Shown piece by piece: positions 8,973 through 18,382 of a DNA stretch of 60,102 nucleotides; position 1 is the stretch's first letter; each line of letters opens with the position of its first letter. The notes beneath the pieces are model-generated. The model was given only the letters and a program-made list of their open reading frames with translations, was not told the origin of the DNA and made no database searches. The position numbers were made by a program, and so were the translations under genes. The DNA comes from Archaeoglobaceae archaeon (GTDB lineage Archaea > Halobacteriota > Archaeoglobi > Archaeoglobales > Archaeoglobaceae). The DNA is taken from NCBI GenBank assembly GCA_027036775.1, contig JALWDS010000002.1:1-60102 (forward strand), read 5' to 3'.

Positions 8973-9491
8973 TTAAATTCTATCGAGAGTTCTATAAAAG
9001 AGGTTAACAACTTCAGCGTTTACCCAAAAACCCTTCTTAACGATGCTTTCAAAAGTTTCAATGCAATCCTTTTTGCTCAGAATTCCCTCCTTGCACGACT
9101 TTAAGAGTATGTAAATCGTCCCCTTTCCAACAATTCCGTAGGTTTTGGCAAATCTCTTTGCATCATCGTCGTCCGAAATGAGTGTTTTATCGTCAGTGTC
9201 CAAGCACAGCGCTATGCATTCGATTTCCCCTAAACTCAATCGAAAATCTAAATTCTTTAAACGCTTTTTAATATCATTTACGGTTTCTGCTTTAGGGCCA
9301 TGCACGAATAAGAATTTACCAACCTTCGCTTTTACTCTCAGAGCATCTTCAAATCCCTTTTCCTCCCCTTTTATTACGACTTCATGATAAACCGCTTTTG
9401 GAATTTTTAGAGAGCCGTAGAGTTCCCTTAACAGATAAAGCTTTCCGACCTTTCCAAGATAGATGAGTGGGGATGAGTTTACGACGGGCAT
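8973..9491 (-). CDS. PIN-domain toxin (DUF3368-like)
   Basis: Predicted RNase toxin of a type II toxin-antitoxin pair, 172 aa. The N-terminus VVNSSPLIYLGK is the DUF3368 variant of a PIN domain, in which the first acidic residue is often Asn. Further acidic positions appear in GEIECIAL and in ISDDDDAKRF. ATG 9491 is used: it overlaps the antitoxin stop by 1 nt (TGATG), indicating coupled translation. The target RNA is unknown. Confidence 0.85.
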   Translation of the reverse strand: MPVVNSSPLIYLGKVGKLYLLRELYGSLKIPKAVYHEVVIKGEEKGFEDALRVKAKVGKFLFVHGPKAETVNDIKKRLKNLDFRLSLGEIECIALCLDTDDKTLISDDDDAKRFAKTYGIVGKGTIYILLKSCKEGILSKKDCIETFESIVKKGFWVNAEVVNLFYRTLDRI

Positions 9492-9784
9492 CAAAGATCC
9501 TTCAATTCTTCCTTAATGAGTTCCAGATCTGTTCTAAGTGTATAACCTCTCCTCTTCAACTCTTGATGAAATTCTTGAATCGTTAATCCCGCCTCTTCAG
9601 CAGCAGCTCCTTGTGAGAGCAAACCCCTTTGATACCTTTCTATTGCTCTCTCAATTTTATACTCTCTAAGTCCCCTATCAATTATCTCTCGTAAAACCTC
9701 TGAAACTTGCTTACCCTCCTCTTTAGCTATCCTTTCTATCTCTCGAATCTTGTTCTCTCTTAATCTGATCGTTTTGACCTTCAT
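9491..9784 (-). CDS. Antitoxin: ribbon-helix-helix N-terminus with UPF0175-like C-terminus
   Basis: Partner of the PIN toxin, 97 aa, translated first. The N-terminal VKTIRLRENKIREIERIA looks like a ribbon-helix-helix DNA-binding segment. The C-terminal part (LLSQGAAAEEAGLTIQEFHQ) resembles UPF0175 antitoxins. Such proteins neutralise the toxin and repress their own promoter. The upstream gap at 9785-9889 is AT-rich and separates it from the divergent HEAT-like gene. Confidence 0.83.
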   Translation of the reverse strand: MKVKTIRLRENKIREIERIAKEEGKQVSEVLREIIDRGLREYKIERAIERYQRGLLSQGAAAEEAGLTIQEFHQELKRRGYTLRTDLELIKEELKDL

Positions 9785-9889
9785 ACTACTCGTATGCTAT
9801 CAGAATACATAAACGTTGTGCACTTACTTTCCTTTATAAATCTGCACTAAAAAATTAAAAACATTTATCTCTCAAAGCTGAGGTTGGTT

Positions 9890-10504
9890 ATGGACGACGA
9901 AAAGTGGATGAGGATTTACGAAGTTTTGAATTCGAACCTTAAAGGAGTTGAGGACGTTTTAGATGAGGCCATAGAAACCTTAAAGGAGAAAAGCTTTAAC
10001 AGAAGAATTGCCTTCGATCTACTTCTCAAAGTTGCGGAGGAAAAACCGGAGATTTTGCTGAGATATACGGATAAGTTGAAGAAGTTGATTGGAGGGGGAT
10101 TTGAATCGGTTTACGTATCAATGGTTTTGGGAAGACTGTCCTTGAGGTATCCGAGAGTTGTGGATGAAGAAACGGTATCGAAGATATTCGACCTTTTGAA
10201 TAGAGATGAGATGAAGTGCTACATACTTCTGGCTCTATCCGATATAGCCATATCGAATCCAAAACTGCTGTCAAACCACATTCAAGATTTGATAAACCTC
10301 ATAAAGGATAGAAGTTGGGAGGTTAGGTGGAACACCGCAAGGGTTTTCGTGAACCTGATCGAGTCGGATTTAAGCTTGGTGAAATCTTGCATCGATAGGA
10401 TAGAGGGTATAGCTAAAAACGAAAGGTTCAAACCCTCAGTTAGGGTCGTAGCTCAGGTGATATTGAACGAATTTAAAAAATTCAACCGAGAACAGCCTTC
10501 CTGA
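9890..10504 (+). CDS. HEAT-repeat-like helical protein
   Basis: A 204 aa all-helical protein without Cys clusters or membrane segments. Repeated helix pairs such as NRRIAFDLLLKVAEEKPEIL, EMKCYILLALSDIAISNPKLL and SWEVRWNTARVFVNLIE have the spacing of HEAT/ARM repeats, used as scaffolds for protein binding. The ATG at 9890 is preferred over upstream TTG and GTT codons. It is convergent with the siroheme-type gene, overlapping its end by about 23 bp. The partner is unknown. Confidence 0.65.
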   Translation: MDDEKWMRIYEVLNSNLKGVEDVLDEAIETLKEKSFNRRIAFDLLLKVAEEKPEILLRYTDKLKKLIGGGFESVYVSMVLGRLSLRYPRVVDEETVSKIFDLLNRDEMKCYILLALSDIAISNPKLLSNHIQDLINLIKDRSWEVRWNTARVFVNLIESDLSLVKSCIDRIEGIAKNERFKPSVRVVAQVILNEFKKFNREQPS

Positions 10505-11108
10505 ACTCCTCAAACCCGATAGACTCTATGAAATCACCCAACCTCTGCCCCCTCTTGGCGTTGTTCTTGTAGAACTCTAAAATCTTCTCAACGATCTCAA
10601 CGGCTTTATCTGGTTCGACCTTCTCAGCCAAAACCCAACCGATTCTCGGCTTTCTACCTGCGGAACCACCTACAAATATCGTGAAGCCTTCCTTAGTTCC
10701 CATTAAACCTATGTCCCTCACAGCTGGCTCAGTGCACGAGTTCGGACATCCAGAAATTGCTATCTTCATCTTGTCCGGTAGCTCCATTCCGTGAAACTTG
10801 TTCAACTTTTCAGCCAAGCTCAACGTATCTTGATTTCCGAGTGTGCATAGGGCACTACCCGGGCAGAACTTTACACTCCTAACAACCCTACCCACGGCTG
10901 GTGCGAGTTTAACACCAGCATCCCTACAAAGCTCTTCAACCCTTTCTGGATCGACACCAACAACGACCATCCTCTGCGATTCGCTGAACTTTACGAGCTT
11001 AACCCCGTGTCTATCCAAAGCCTCAGCTATCCTCTTCAAGTCTTGAGGTGTAAAGATCACCCCGTCGAATACCACAGCGTAGCTTCCATCCCTCTGCTTC
11101 AGAGCCAT
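10482..11108 (-). CDS. Small sulfite/nitrite reductase-like siroheme-[4Fe-4S] protein
   Basis: A 208 aa protein with the paired Cys signature of siroheme reductases: Cys82 and Cys88 in CPGSALC, then Cys121 and Cys125 in GCPNSCTEP. These bind a [4Fe-4S] cluster coupled to siroheme in sulfite and nitrite reductases. It is far shorter than DsrA/B and resembles the small dissimilatory-reductase-like proteins of methanogens and Archaeoglobales. ATG 11108 (MALKQRDG) is preferred over the longer frame because the divergent gene's promoter occupies the upstream DNA. Substrate is unknown; low-potential sulfite or nitrite reduction is inference. Confidence 0.8.
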   Translation of the reverse strand: MALKQRDGSYAVVFDGVIFTPQDLKRIAEALDRHGVKLVKFSESQRMVVVGVDPERVEELCRDAGVKLAPAVGRVVRSVKFCPGSALCTLGNQDTLSLAEKLNKFHGMELPDKMKIAISGCPNSCTEPAVRDIGLMGTKEGFTIFVGGSAGRKPRIGWVLAEKVEPDKAVEIVEKILEFYKNNAKRGQRLGDFIESIGFEEFRKAVLG

Positions 11109-11198
11109 AGCCCGATCGAGCAAAGATTGGTAAATAAAGCTTTTGGGGAATTGAAAGGTTTGCAAAAAGACTTTTATCGCTATTTCGCAGTTTGCGGT

Positions 11199-11744
11199 AT
11201 GGATGTTAGGGCTGTGGTTATGACGATACTACTCGTTGGATACGCTCCATCGATCGTGTTGTGTGGGATGGCTTTGCTATCCTACTCGTTTCTACTAAGG
11301 TTTAGTTACAGGATTAGGTTGATGGCACCGATTGCCTTAACCGCCACCGCATTCGGGTCTGTTGTTGTTATAGCCTACGTAATTAAAGGCTTCGCAAACG
11401 AACCTTTTCACCCTATAGTTTTAATAGCAGGTTTGGTCTTGCAAGTTCTCCACTTCATACCGATGGTTTTAGCTGTTTTAACTCCTATACCGTTTATAGA
11501 GAAGTTTACAACTGTCAAGCAGAGATACGTAATAGCCATAGCGTATTCGCTGACGGTTTTGCCAATAGTTCTCGCTTACAAGTTCTTAGGTCTTTTCACG
11601 GGTGAAGATGTCATGAGGTTACTTCCAAAGGGATACTACTTTGATTTGGCGGATCTCTATCTAACAGTTCTGTTGCCAGCCATACCGTTCTACGTCGGAG
11701 CTTTACTTCTTAAGGTCTTGAGTCTCAACCGATCAAATCCCTGA
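11199..11744 (+). CDS. Integral membrane protein, unknown function
   Basis: A 181 aa protein with about five predicted hydrophobic helices and no recognised family. The start at ATG 11199 is set by a TATA-like CTTTTATCG (11171-11179) about 25 nt upstream; the longer open frame to 11007 is shadow coding over the divergent siroheme gene. The 3' end overlaps nadE by 20 bp in the convergent direction. Divergent pairing with the siroheme protein does not prove a link. Confidence 0.7.
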   Translation: MDVRAVVMTILLVGYAPSIVLCGMALLSYSFLLRFSYRIRLMAPIALTATAFGSVVVIAYVIKGFANEPFHPIVLIAGLVLQVLHFIPMVLAVLTPIPFIEKFTTVKQRYVIAIAYSLTVLPIVLAYKFLGLFTGEDVMRLLPKGYYFDLADLYLTVLLPAIPFYVGALLLKVLSLNRSNP

Positions 11745-12495
11745 CGTTTGCAATTGGAGGCAACTCCCTCTTGTGTTTACTTTTTTCTACCATCTCCAAA
11801 ACCCTTCTTACCTCCTCCTCGCTAACATCGAAAACCTTCGGAATCTCCTCTGGCCTGTATCCCTTTTCTAAAGCCTTCAAAATTGTGTCGAGCTTTACGT
11901 AGGTTATTCCCAACTCCCCCTCATCCGTCTGACCTATCCAAAGACCGGCTGAAGGTTTCTTTTCGATTATTCTTTTCGGAACTCCCAAAAACCTTGCGAG
12001 CTCCCAAACCTCCGTTTTGTAAAGATCACCTATGGGTAAAAAATCTACTCCCCCGTCTCCGTATTTCGTGAAGTAACCGGTCATCAACTCGCTCTTGTTT
12101 CCAGTTCCAGCAACGAGGTAGTTTAAGCTGTTTGCGTAGAAGTAGTTTATTATCATTCTAATGCGAGGCTTTAGGTTTGCCTTGGCAATATCGGTTCCGT
12201 CTTCGAGGTTCTTTAAAAATGCATCGACCATGGGGTTTATCTCGACGTATTTGTAACTTATTCCTAAAATCTTGCAGACGTTCAACGCATCTTCTATGTC
12301 TTCCTCCCTCGTAACACCTCTCTCCGGCATTATAAGGCCCAAAACTTTCTCCTTTCCCAAAGCTCTAACGCAAAGAAATGCCGTCGTCGCACTGTCAACC
12401 CCACCGCTTATCCCAACCACAACACCATTGGCGTTTGCGGATTTAACTGTCTCTTTTATGAAATTGACTATCCTCTCAACGACCCTCTCCCACAT
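11725..12495 (-). CDS. nadE: NAD+ synthase (ammonia-dependent)
   Basis: Amidates deamido-NAD+ to NAD+ with ATP and ammonia. The PP-loop motif SGGVDS sits at residues 30-35; AGTGNKSELMTGYFTKYGDGG is the diagnostic substrate-binding segment. The 256 aa length shows it lacks a glutaminase domain, so it uses free ammonia. It lies just downstream of the ammonium transporter/PII genes on the same strand, a fitting neighbour for an ammonia-consuming enzyme. It overlaps the convergent membrane protein gene. Confidence 0.94.
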   Translation of the reverse strand: MWERVVERIVNFIKETVKSANANGVVVGISGGVDSATTAFLCVRALGKEKVLGLIMPERGVTREEDIEDALNVCKILGISYKYVEINPMVDAFLKNLEDGTDIAKANLKPRIRMIINYFYANSLNYLVAGTGNKSELMTGYFTKYGDGGVDFLPIGDLYKTEVWELARFLGVPKRIIEKKPSAGLWIGQTDEGELGITYVKLDTILKALEKGYRPEEIPKVFDVSEEEVRRVLEMVEKSKHKRELPPIANVRDLIG

Positions 12496-12517
12496 AAAAA
12501 AAGGGTGTTGAAAGAGA

Positions 12518-12856
<339 letters not shown>

Positions 12857-14047
12857 TCACGAGTAGGCAACTTCTCCGTGCTGTGATATGTCCAATCCCA
12901 CGTATTCTTCCGCTTCGCTAACCCTCAATCCCATTGCAACGTCCACGATCTTCGCTATTACGTATGTAACAACGAAGGCGTAGATCACCGTTGCCACCAC
13001 CGCTACAACCTGAGCTTTAAGCAGTTCGAAGCCTCCGTAAAATAGCCCCCCTTTAACAGCAAACAAACCTACCGCTAAGCTACCCCAAGCTCCGCCGATA
13101 CCGTGTATCGCCCAAGCGTCTAAGCTCTCGTCGATCCCCCTTCTAACTCTGTAATCCAAAGCGATGTAGCAGAGGATTCCCGCAATCAGTCCAATTGCTA
13201 TGGCCCCCTTGACATCTACGAAGCCAGCTGCTGGTGTTATCGCAGCCAGTCCTGCTATTACACCGCTTATTATGCTCAGGCTTCCCGGTTTACCCTTCAA
13301 CCAGCTTGCGATCATCCAAACCGCACCGCCCACGCAAGAGGCGACGAATGTGGCAACTATCGCTTTGACGGCCAAACCGTTGGCACCCAACGCACTTCCC
13401 CCGTTGAAACCGAACCATCCGAACCAGAGCAGAGCGCCTCCTATGAGTGTCAGAGGGATGTTGTGCGGTTCAATGGAATACTCACCAAAGCCCATTCTTT
13501 TGCCAATTACAAAGGCCAAAGCCAGAGCTCCAAAACCAGAGCTAACGTGAACGACCATTCCACCTGCGAAATCCAAAGCTCCCAACTTCGCCAACCATCC
13601 CCCTCCCCAAAGCCAGTGAGCGAAGGGGCAGTAAACGAAGGTTATCCATAGAATCCCGAACACTATGAATGCGGAAACCTTTGCCCTCTCCGCTATCGCT
13701 GAGGTTATTATGGCCAACGTAATAACTGCGAACATCATCTGATAGATCATGAAGAGCATGTGTGGGATGGTCATTCCCTTCAAAGGTTCAACTCCAACGT
13801 TGTTCAGCATGAAGTAGCTCAAATCTCCTATGAATCCCGCAACGTCTTTGCCAAAGGCCAAAGAGTATGCGTAAACTATCCACTGGATTCCTACGACTAT
13901 CAGGCATATTATGCTCAGTGCGATCATTGCAATGGCGTTCTTCCTCCTGACCATTCCGGCGTAGAATAGTCCAACCCCGGGCGTCATCAGCATTACCAGA
14001 GCTGTTGCAACCAAAATCCAAGCGGTGTCTCCGGCATTTATCGGCAT
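12857..14047 (-). CDS. amt: Ammonium transporter (Amt family), copy 1
   Basis: Eleven-helix ammonium channel of 396 aa. Recognisable stretches are [16 protein letters not shown] near the N-terminus, [21 protein letters not shown], the conserved [23 protein letters not shown] region, and [14 protein letters not shown] with a pore His. The C-terminal tail ends [13 protein letters not shown], the segment contacting PII. It starts the amt-glnB operon, preceded by 10-bp-periodic repeats (14081-14110). Confidence 0.95.
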   Translation of the reverse strand: MPINAGDTAWILVATALVMLMTPGVGLFYAGMVRRKNAIAMIALSIICLIVVGIQWIVYAYSLAFGKDVAGFIGDLSYFMLNNVGVEPLKGMTIPHMLFMIYQMMFAVITLAIITSAIAERAKVSAFIVFGILWITFVYCPFAHWLWGGGWLAKLGALDFAGGMVVHVSSGFGALALAFVIGKRMGFGEYSIEPHNIPLTLIGGALLWFGWFGFNGGSALGANGLAVKAIVATFVASCVGGAVWMIASWLKGKPGSLSIISGVIAGLAAITPAAGFVDVKGAIAIGLIAGILCYIALDYRVRRGIDESLDAWAIHGIGGAWGSLAVGLFAVKGGLFYGGFELLKAQVVAVVATVIYAFVVTYVIAKIVDVAMGLRVSEAEEYVGLDISQHGEVAYS

Positions 14048-14080
14048 AGCCCGAAGAGACTAACAATGTTTTTAACAATT

Positions 14081-14110
14081 ACTCATAAAACTTCATAATT
14101 CTTCACAATT
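14081..14110 (-). promoter_or_regulatory. Three 10-bp repeats upstream of amt copy 1
   Basis: On the + strand three consecutive 10-bp units read actcataaaa, cttcataatt and cttcacaatt. They lie just upstream (in the gene's direction) of a TATA-like TTAAAAAC near 14069-14076. The same layout, with TTCACAAA-type units at the same 10-bp period, precedes amt copy 2, suggesting binding of one regulator on one face of the helix. Confidence 0.45.
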
Positions 14111-14133
14111 CGATTTCGAAGTCTAAAAATAAT

Positions 14134-15300
14134 TTAAGAGTAGGCAACCTCTCCGTGCTGTGATACGTCCAATCCCACGTATTCCTCCTCTTCTCTTACT
14201 CTCAAGCCAATCAACAGATCGACGATTTTTGCTATCATCAGGGTCATAGCGAAGGCGTAGGCTATGGCTGAAACCGCACCGATTATCTGAACGACCACTT
14301 GATGAACGTTGCCCAATATGAGTCCCTTTGCGTTTATCGTCGCAAATATACCAGTGGCGATCGCACCCCAAAGTCCCCCAATGCCGTGAACAGCCCAAGC
14401 GTCTAAGCTTTCGTCTATCCCCTTCTTAACTCTAAACAGCATTGCCAAGTAGCAGAGAACTCCTGCAACCGCACCGATTACAATAGACGAGAGCGGGTCA
14501 ACGTAGCCAGCTGCTGGAGTAATTGCCACCAATCCAGCAACCGCACCGCTTGCAATTCCCAAGCTACCCGGCTTGCCCTTAACCCAACTCGCGAACATCC
14601 ATGCAAGCGCTCCTGTAGCTGCAGCAGTGTTCGTTACGATGAAGGCGTTGCAAGCTATGCCGTTCGCTCTCAAAGCACTACCAGCGTTGAAACCGAACCA
14701 TCCAAACCAAAGCAGTGCGGTGCCGAGTAACGTCATCGGAATGTTGTGCGGTTCCATCTGATATTTTCCGTATCCCATCCTCTTTCCTATTAGCAAAGCC
14801 AATGCCAGAGCACTGAAACCCGAACTTATGTGAACGACCGTTCCTCCAGCGAAATCCAAGGCTCCCAACTTTGCAAGCCATCCGTTACCCCAAACCCAGT
14901 GTGCGAGTGGGTCGTAAACTAAGGTAGTCCAAAGTATGCCGAAGAGAAGAAACGATGACAGTTTAACCCTTTCAGCCATTGCTGAAGTGATTATAGCCAA
15001 TGTGATCGATGCAAATACGAGTTGGAATGCCACGAAAGCGTAGTCAACCATCTTCAAATTCTTCAGGCCCACGTATTCTAAGCCACCAATTATCCCGTTG
15101 ACGTCCCTTCCAAACGCGAGCGTGTAACCGATTATCACCCATTGAACGCTGACCAACGCCAGAGCGAGAAAGCACATCGATATAGTCGAAAGAACGTTCT
15201 TCGACCTGACCATTCCTCCGTAAAACATGCCCAATCCGGGGGTCATCAGCATAACTAAAGCCGTAGATGTTAGTAGCCAAGCTACGTCTCCGCTGTTCAT
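14134..15300 (-). CDS. amt: Ammonium transporter (Amt family), copy 2
   Basis: Paralogue of the preceding transporter, 388 aa from ATG 15300 (MNSGDVAWL). It shares [56 protein letters not shown] and a near-identical tail ([13 protein letters not shown]). It has no PII gene of its own, so it may share the single PII encoded at 12518-12847; the conserved tail supports this. The start is set by a TATA-like sequence about 25-30 nt upstream (15325-15335). An 86 bp gap separates it from amt copy 1. Confidence 0.94.
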   Translation of the reverse strand: MNSGDVAWLLTSTALVMLMTPGLGMFYGGMVRSKNVLSTISMCFLALALVSVQWVIIGYTLAFGRDVNGIIGGLEYVGLKNLKMVDYAFVAFQLVFASITLAIITSAMAERVKLSSFLLFGILWTTLVYDPLAHWVWGNGWLAKLGALDFAGGTVVHISSGFSALALALLIGKRMGYGKYQMEPHNIPMTLLGTALLWFGWFGFNAGSALRANGIACNAFIVTNTAAATGALAWMFASWVKGKPGSLGIASGAVAGLVAITPAAGYVDPLSSIVIGAVAGVLCYLAMLFRVKKGIDESLDAWAVHGIGGLWGAIATGIFATINAKGLILGNVHQVVVQIIGAVSAIAYAFAMTLMIAKIVDLLIGLRVREEEEYVGLDVSQHGEVAYS

Positions 15301-15344
15301 GCCTTCAAGCAAAGAATGTATGTTCTTAAATCTATTTAACAAAG

Positions 15345-15374
15345 CGTCACAAATTTTCACAAACTTTCAGATTC
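15345..15374. promoter_or_regulatory. 10-bp-periodic TCACAAA repeats between amt copy 2 and a GATase
   Basis: TCACAAA occurs at 15347-15353 and again at 15357-15363, exactly one helical turn apart, with a weaker third unit (TTTCAGATTC) following. The block sits upstream of the TATA-like element of amt copy 2 and between its promoter and that of the divergent amidotransferase (TATA-like 15381-15391). The amt copy 1 promoter has similar units. Confidence 0.45.
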
Positions 15375-15412
15375 ATGCAAAAACTTTTAAAGAGACCTCA
15401 AGACCGAATGGC

Positions 15413-16072
15413 ATGAAGGTTTTGGCCATTCAGCATTCACCCAAGGAGCCGATGGGTTACATTGAGGAGGTTTTGGAGGATTTGGGTGTTAACTACGAAT
15501 ACGTCAAAGTTTACGAGACCAACGAGGTTCCCGTTAAGTTTGCGACGCACATCATAATAATGGGAGGGCCGATGGGTGCCTACGAAGATGACAAGTATCC
15601 CTTTCTTTCTCAAGAGAAGGATTTGATAAGGGAAGCTCTAAAGAGCAAAATTCCAATACTTGGCGTGTGCTTGGGTGCACAGCTCATAGCGAGTGCCTTG
15701 AACTGCAAGGTCTATCCTTATAAAAGGGAGCTGGGTTGGTTCGAGGTCGAGAAGGTCGAAGAGGACGAAGTTGTGAGGGGTTTACCGAATAGGATGGTAG
15801 TTTTCCAGTGGCACAACGACACCTTCGACTTACCGAACGGTGCAAAGCTACTCTACGCTGGTAGGGAGGTGAGAAATCAGGCTTTCAGAGTTGGAAAGGC
15901 AATAGGATTGCAGTTCCACTTGGAGATGACGAAAGAGCTGATTAAGGATTGGCTTGAGGACGAGGATTTGAGCGAGGAAGAAAAGAGGAGGATAGTTGAA
16001 GACTGCGAGAGGTTCTTGAAGGATTTAAACGAGAACTGCAGAAAACTCATCGAGAACTTTTTAAGGTTGTGA
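15413..16072 (+). CDS. Class I glutamine amidotransferase (GMP synthase-like)
   Basis: A stand-alone glutaminase-fold protein of 219 aa. The nucleophile Cys86 lies in GVCLGAQ, and the catalytic His/Glu pair in LQFHLEMT. The N-terminus IIIMGGPMGAYEDDKYPF is typical of the COG0518 group. No synthase domain is fused or adjacent, so the acceptor is unknown. ATG 15413 is chosen from a TATA-like box at 15381-15391. It is divergent from amt copy 2, placing glutamine hydrolysis beside ammonium uptake. Confidence 0.85.
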   Translation: MKVLAIQHSPKEPMGYIEEVLEDLGVNYEYVKVYETNEVPVKFATHIIIMGGPMGAYEDDKYPFLSQEKDLIREALKSKIPILGVCLGAQLIASALNCKVYPYKRELGWFEVEKVEEDEVVRGLPNRMVVFQWHNDTFDLPNGAKLLYAGREVRNQAFRVGKAIGLQFHLEMTKELIKDWLEDEDLSEEEKRRIVEDCERFLKDLNENCRKLIENFLRL

Positions 16073-16194
16073 TCAGTCGCAGGAAATCTCATCACCTTTC
16101 AGAGCGACCGAAAATCATCATCCCACCCTTTGAACGTTCGATTGATAAACCAATCGCTTAAAATTTAATAAATTTTAATAAAAATACTTAATTT

Positions 16195-16211
16195 TTGAGA
16201 AACGTTCTCAA
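16195..16211. promoter_or_regulatory. Inverted repeat TTGAGAA-ACG-TTCTCAA, possible operator
   Basis: Perfect 7-bp inverted repeat with a 3-bp centre in the AT-rich intergenic gap (16073-16262), 52 bp before the regulator gene at 16263. Compact palindromes like this are bound by dimeric ribbon-helix-helix proteins, so autoregulation is a reasonable guess. Confidence 0.4.
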
Positions 16212-16262
16212 GATTTGTGAAATCCTCGTAAATTTTTTAAGCACTGTGAAAAATTTTTATGG

Positions 16263-16787
16263 GTGAAGAATCCCATCAGAATAACGGTGGCTTTGGATGA
16301 GGAAAGCTACAGGATTTTCAACGAGCTTAAAAAGAGGACAGGTTCTCAAAGTGAAACGGTCAGGAGGGCTTTGAAGTTCTACAACGACTTCAAGGAGCTT
16401 GAGAAGTTCGACAGGTTCAAGATTTTAACCTACGTGGAGATGCTTGCGGAAGGTGAGCACGTCATATTGGATATAGACCACTGGATAGCCTTTTTGAAGT
16501 TCATAGAGAGTCATCCAGAGAGGGAAAAGTTCTGGGAGATACACAGAGATATTGCAAAGGCACACGCGGATGAGTTTAAGGGTAGGGACGTCAGATACGT
16601 CTTGGAGAGGCTTGAGGCATGCAACTTCTTCAGAATAAACGAGAAGAACGGCGAATTTACACTCGTTTTGAACAACGAGGCGGTAAAGAACTTCGTAAAG
16701 ACATTTCTGGAAGAGGTTTTGAAGGGGATGGGATACGACTTCGAGATCAAGGAGGATCTCATGAAGATAAGGTTGAGGGTCAAATGA
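16263..16787 (+). CDS. Ribbon-helix-helix transcriptional regulator with C-terminal sensor-like domain
   Basis: A 174 aa protein. Residues 1-40 (RITVALDEESYRIFNELKK, then SQSETVRRALKFY) form a CopG/MetJ-like DNA-binding unit. Residues 50-174 form an alpha/beta domain with no motif I recognise, presumably ligand- or partner-binding. The start is GTG 16263, since the ATG at 16260 is out of frame. An inverted repeat and two TGTGAAA motifs lie upstream. It follows the ammonium/amidotransferase cluster, so a nitrogen role is possible but unproven. Confidence 0.75.
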   Translation: MKNPIRITVALDEESYRIFNELKKRTGSQSETVRRALKFYNDFKELEKFDRFKILTYVEMLAEGEHVILDIDHWIAFLKFIESHPEREKFWEIHRDIAKAHADEFKGRDVRYVLERLEACNFFRINEKNGEFTLVLNNEAVKNFVKTFLEEVLKGMGYDFEIKEDLMKIRLRVK

Positions 16788-18333
16788 TAACGTGCTCCTC
16801 CCTCACGAAGTCCTTTCTCCTAACGAAGTGAAGGTCTATAGGATGGTGTGGGTAAATTTCCTTCAACCTCCTCTTGAAATCCTCTATCTCCTCCCTCTTC
16901 GGTATCTCGTCCAAAACGACAACAATATCTACATCGTTGGACTTCTCAATCTCTCCCCTCGCAATGCTTCCAGCCAGATAAACGTCACACTTCCACTCCT
17001 CCTTCAAAAGCTTAGTAACGTCCCCTACCCATTCTCTCCAACTTCTTATGCTCTCCTCCCTCTTCCTCAACCTATCGCTAACGAAATCCGAAATCCTCCT
17101 TCCGCTAACGAGTCTGTATGCAACTTCGGCCAGAAAGGATGCCAAAACTATTGACAAGAATACGATGAGGTTGCCAAAATTCATCCTCAAAATCAGTATA
17201 ACCAAGGACGTCGCAGTTAAGATTACTCCCAACGCTGGAACAACCAATTTGACCTTCAAACTCTTCCTCAACTTCAAAACAGCCAGATTTATCGCCAAGA
17301 AAACTATTAAAAATCCACCGCTCCCAGATACCGAAATAGATTCGAGGTTCGAGAACGTCGTTAGAATTACGGATAGAAGGCTTACGACTATCAAACCCTC
17401 GTAGCACTCCCTCCAAATTCTCCTCTCGACAACTTCAGGTATCTGCCCATACTTCGCCACCATGTAGCTGATCCTCGCGGTTCCGTAAAGGGTTGCGTTT
17501 ATGGCTGAACTCGTCGAAGCTAAGGCGGAAAGGCTTACCAAGATGAATCCCGCGTTACCCAGAATAGGTTTCGCCACCATAGCCAAAGCGTAGTCCCTCG
17601 CCTTCATTATCTCTTCAAAACTCAGAGTTCCGACCGTAACTATCGCTATACCAACGTAAACCGCTATCACGATTAAAACGGATGCGTAAAAAGCCTTTGG
17701 AAGAATCTTAGGATTTTCAACATCCTCTCCAGCGTTTGCTATCAGTTCGAAACCCTCGTAAGCCAAAAATATGACCATACCACCGGCGATCAAACTTACG
17801 GGATCGCTCCAGTTTTCAAACGAAAACCTGCTCGGTTTGACGTAAAGGAAACCGACGAAGCATACCGCTAATAGAATCGCCAACTTGAAGGCAACGAGCA
17901 TCTCCTCCGTTTTCCCGCTCACGATTGCCCCCAAGGCGTTTACAATCGTGAAAATAGATATCACTGCCAAAAACAGAATCTGCCTGTTGATTCCGAGTAA
18001 AACCTCCCCGTAGCTACCGAAGGCGTAAGCGTAGAGGGAGATCATGACGACGTAGCTCAAAAGCAACAGTATGTTCAATCCACCCGAAATTACTCCCGTT
18101 CCGTAAGCCCTGACGAGATACTCTACAGTTCCACCCCTACTCGGATACCTAACGCTAAGTTTTGCGTAGCTGTAAGCTGTGGTTAAGGCCACGACACCGG
18201 CTATTGCAAAAGCCAAAGGTGCTCCTGCCTTTGAAAGTTGAACGCTCAAGCCTAAGACGGCAAAAATCCCTCCTCCAATCATTCCGCCAACTCCTATACT
18301 GAAAACCTCCCAGAAACCGATCTTTCCCCTCAC
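16780..18333 (-). CDS. APC-family amino acid permease fused to a nucleotidyltransferase domain
   Basis: A 517 aa fusion. Residues 1 to about 410 form an APC amino acid transporter of about twelve helices, starting with the helix-1 glycine motif GVGGMIGGGIFAVLG. The cytoplasmic tail (about 415-517) is a minimal nucleotidyltransferase: GSIARGE at 455-461, the DVD metal pair at Asp467/Asp469, and a third acidic residue Asp500 in HPIDLHF. This is the MNT/kanamycin-type core. The frame is open without interruption, so the fusion is real in this sequence. No HEPN partner is adjacent. Substrate of either half is unknown. Confidence 0.88.
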   Translation of the reverse strand: MRGKIGFWEVFSIGVGGMIGGGIFAVLGLSVQLSKAGAPLAFAIAGVVALTTAYSYAKLSVRYPSRGGTVEYLVRAYGTGVISGGLNILLLLSYVVMISLYAYAFGSYGEVLLGINRQILFLAVISIFTIVNALGAIVSGKTEEMLVAFKLAILLAVCFVGFLYVKPSRFSFENWSDPVSLIAGGMVIFLAYEGFELIANAGEDVENPKILPKAFYASVLIVIAVYVGIAIVTVGTLSFEEIMKARDYALAMVAKPILGNAGFILVSLSALASTSSAINATLYGTARISYMVAKYGQIPEVVERRIWRECYEGLIVVSLLSVILTTFSNLESISVSGSGGFLIVFLAINLAVLKLRKSLKVKLVVPALGVILTATSLVILILRMNFGNLIVFLSIVLASFLAEVAYRLVSGRRISDFVSDRLRKREESIRSWREWVGDVTKLLKEEWKCDVYLAGSIARGEIEKSNDVDIVVVLDEIPKREEIEDFKRRLKEIYPHHPIDLHFVRRKDFVREEHVII

Positions 18334-18382
18334 GTTCTCTAATCGACTAAAGGTTTAAATACAATTCACCAAGCTTTGGTTC

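Noticed and set aside
11007-11198. N-terminal extension of the membrane protein at 11199
   Set aside because: It overlaps the 5' part of the divergent siroheme gene and precedes a good TATA-like box; the first membrane helix comes after ATG 11199.
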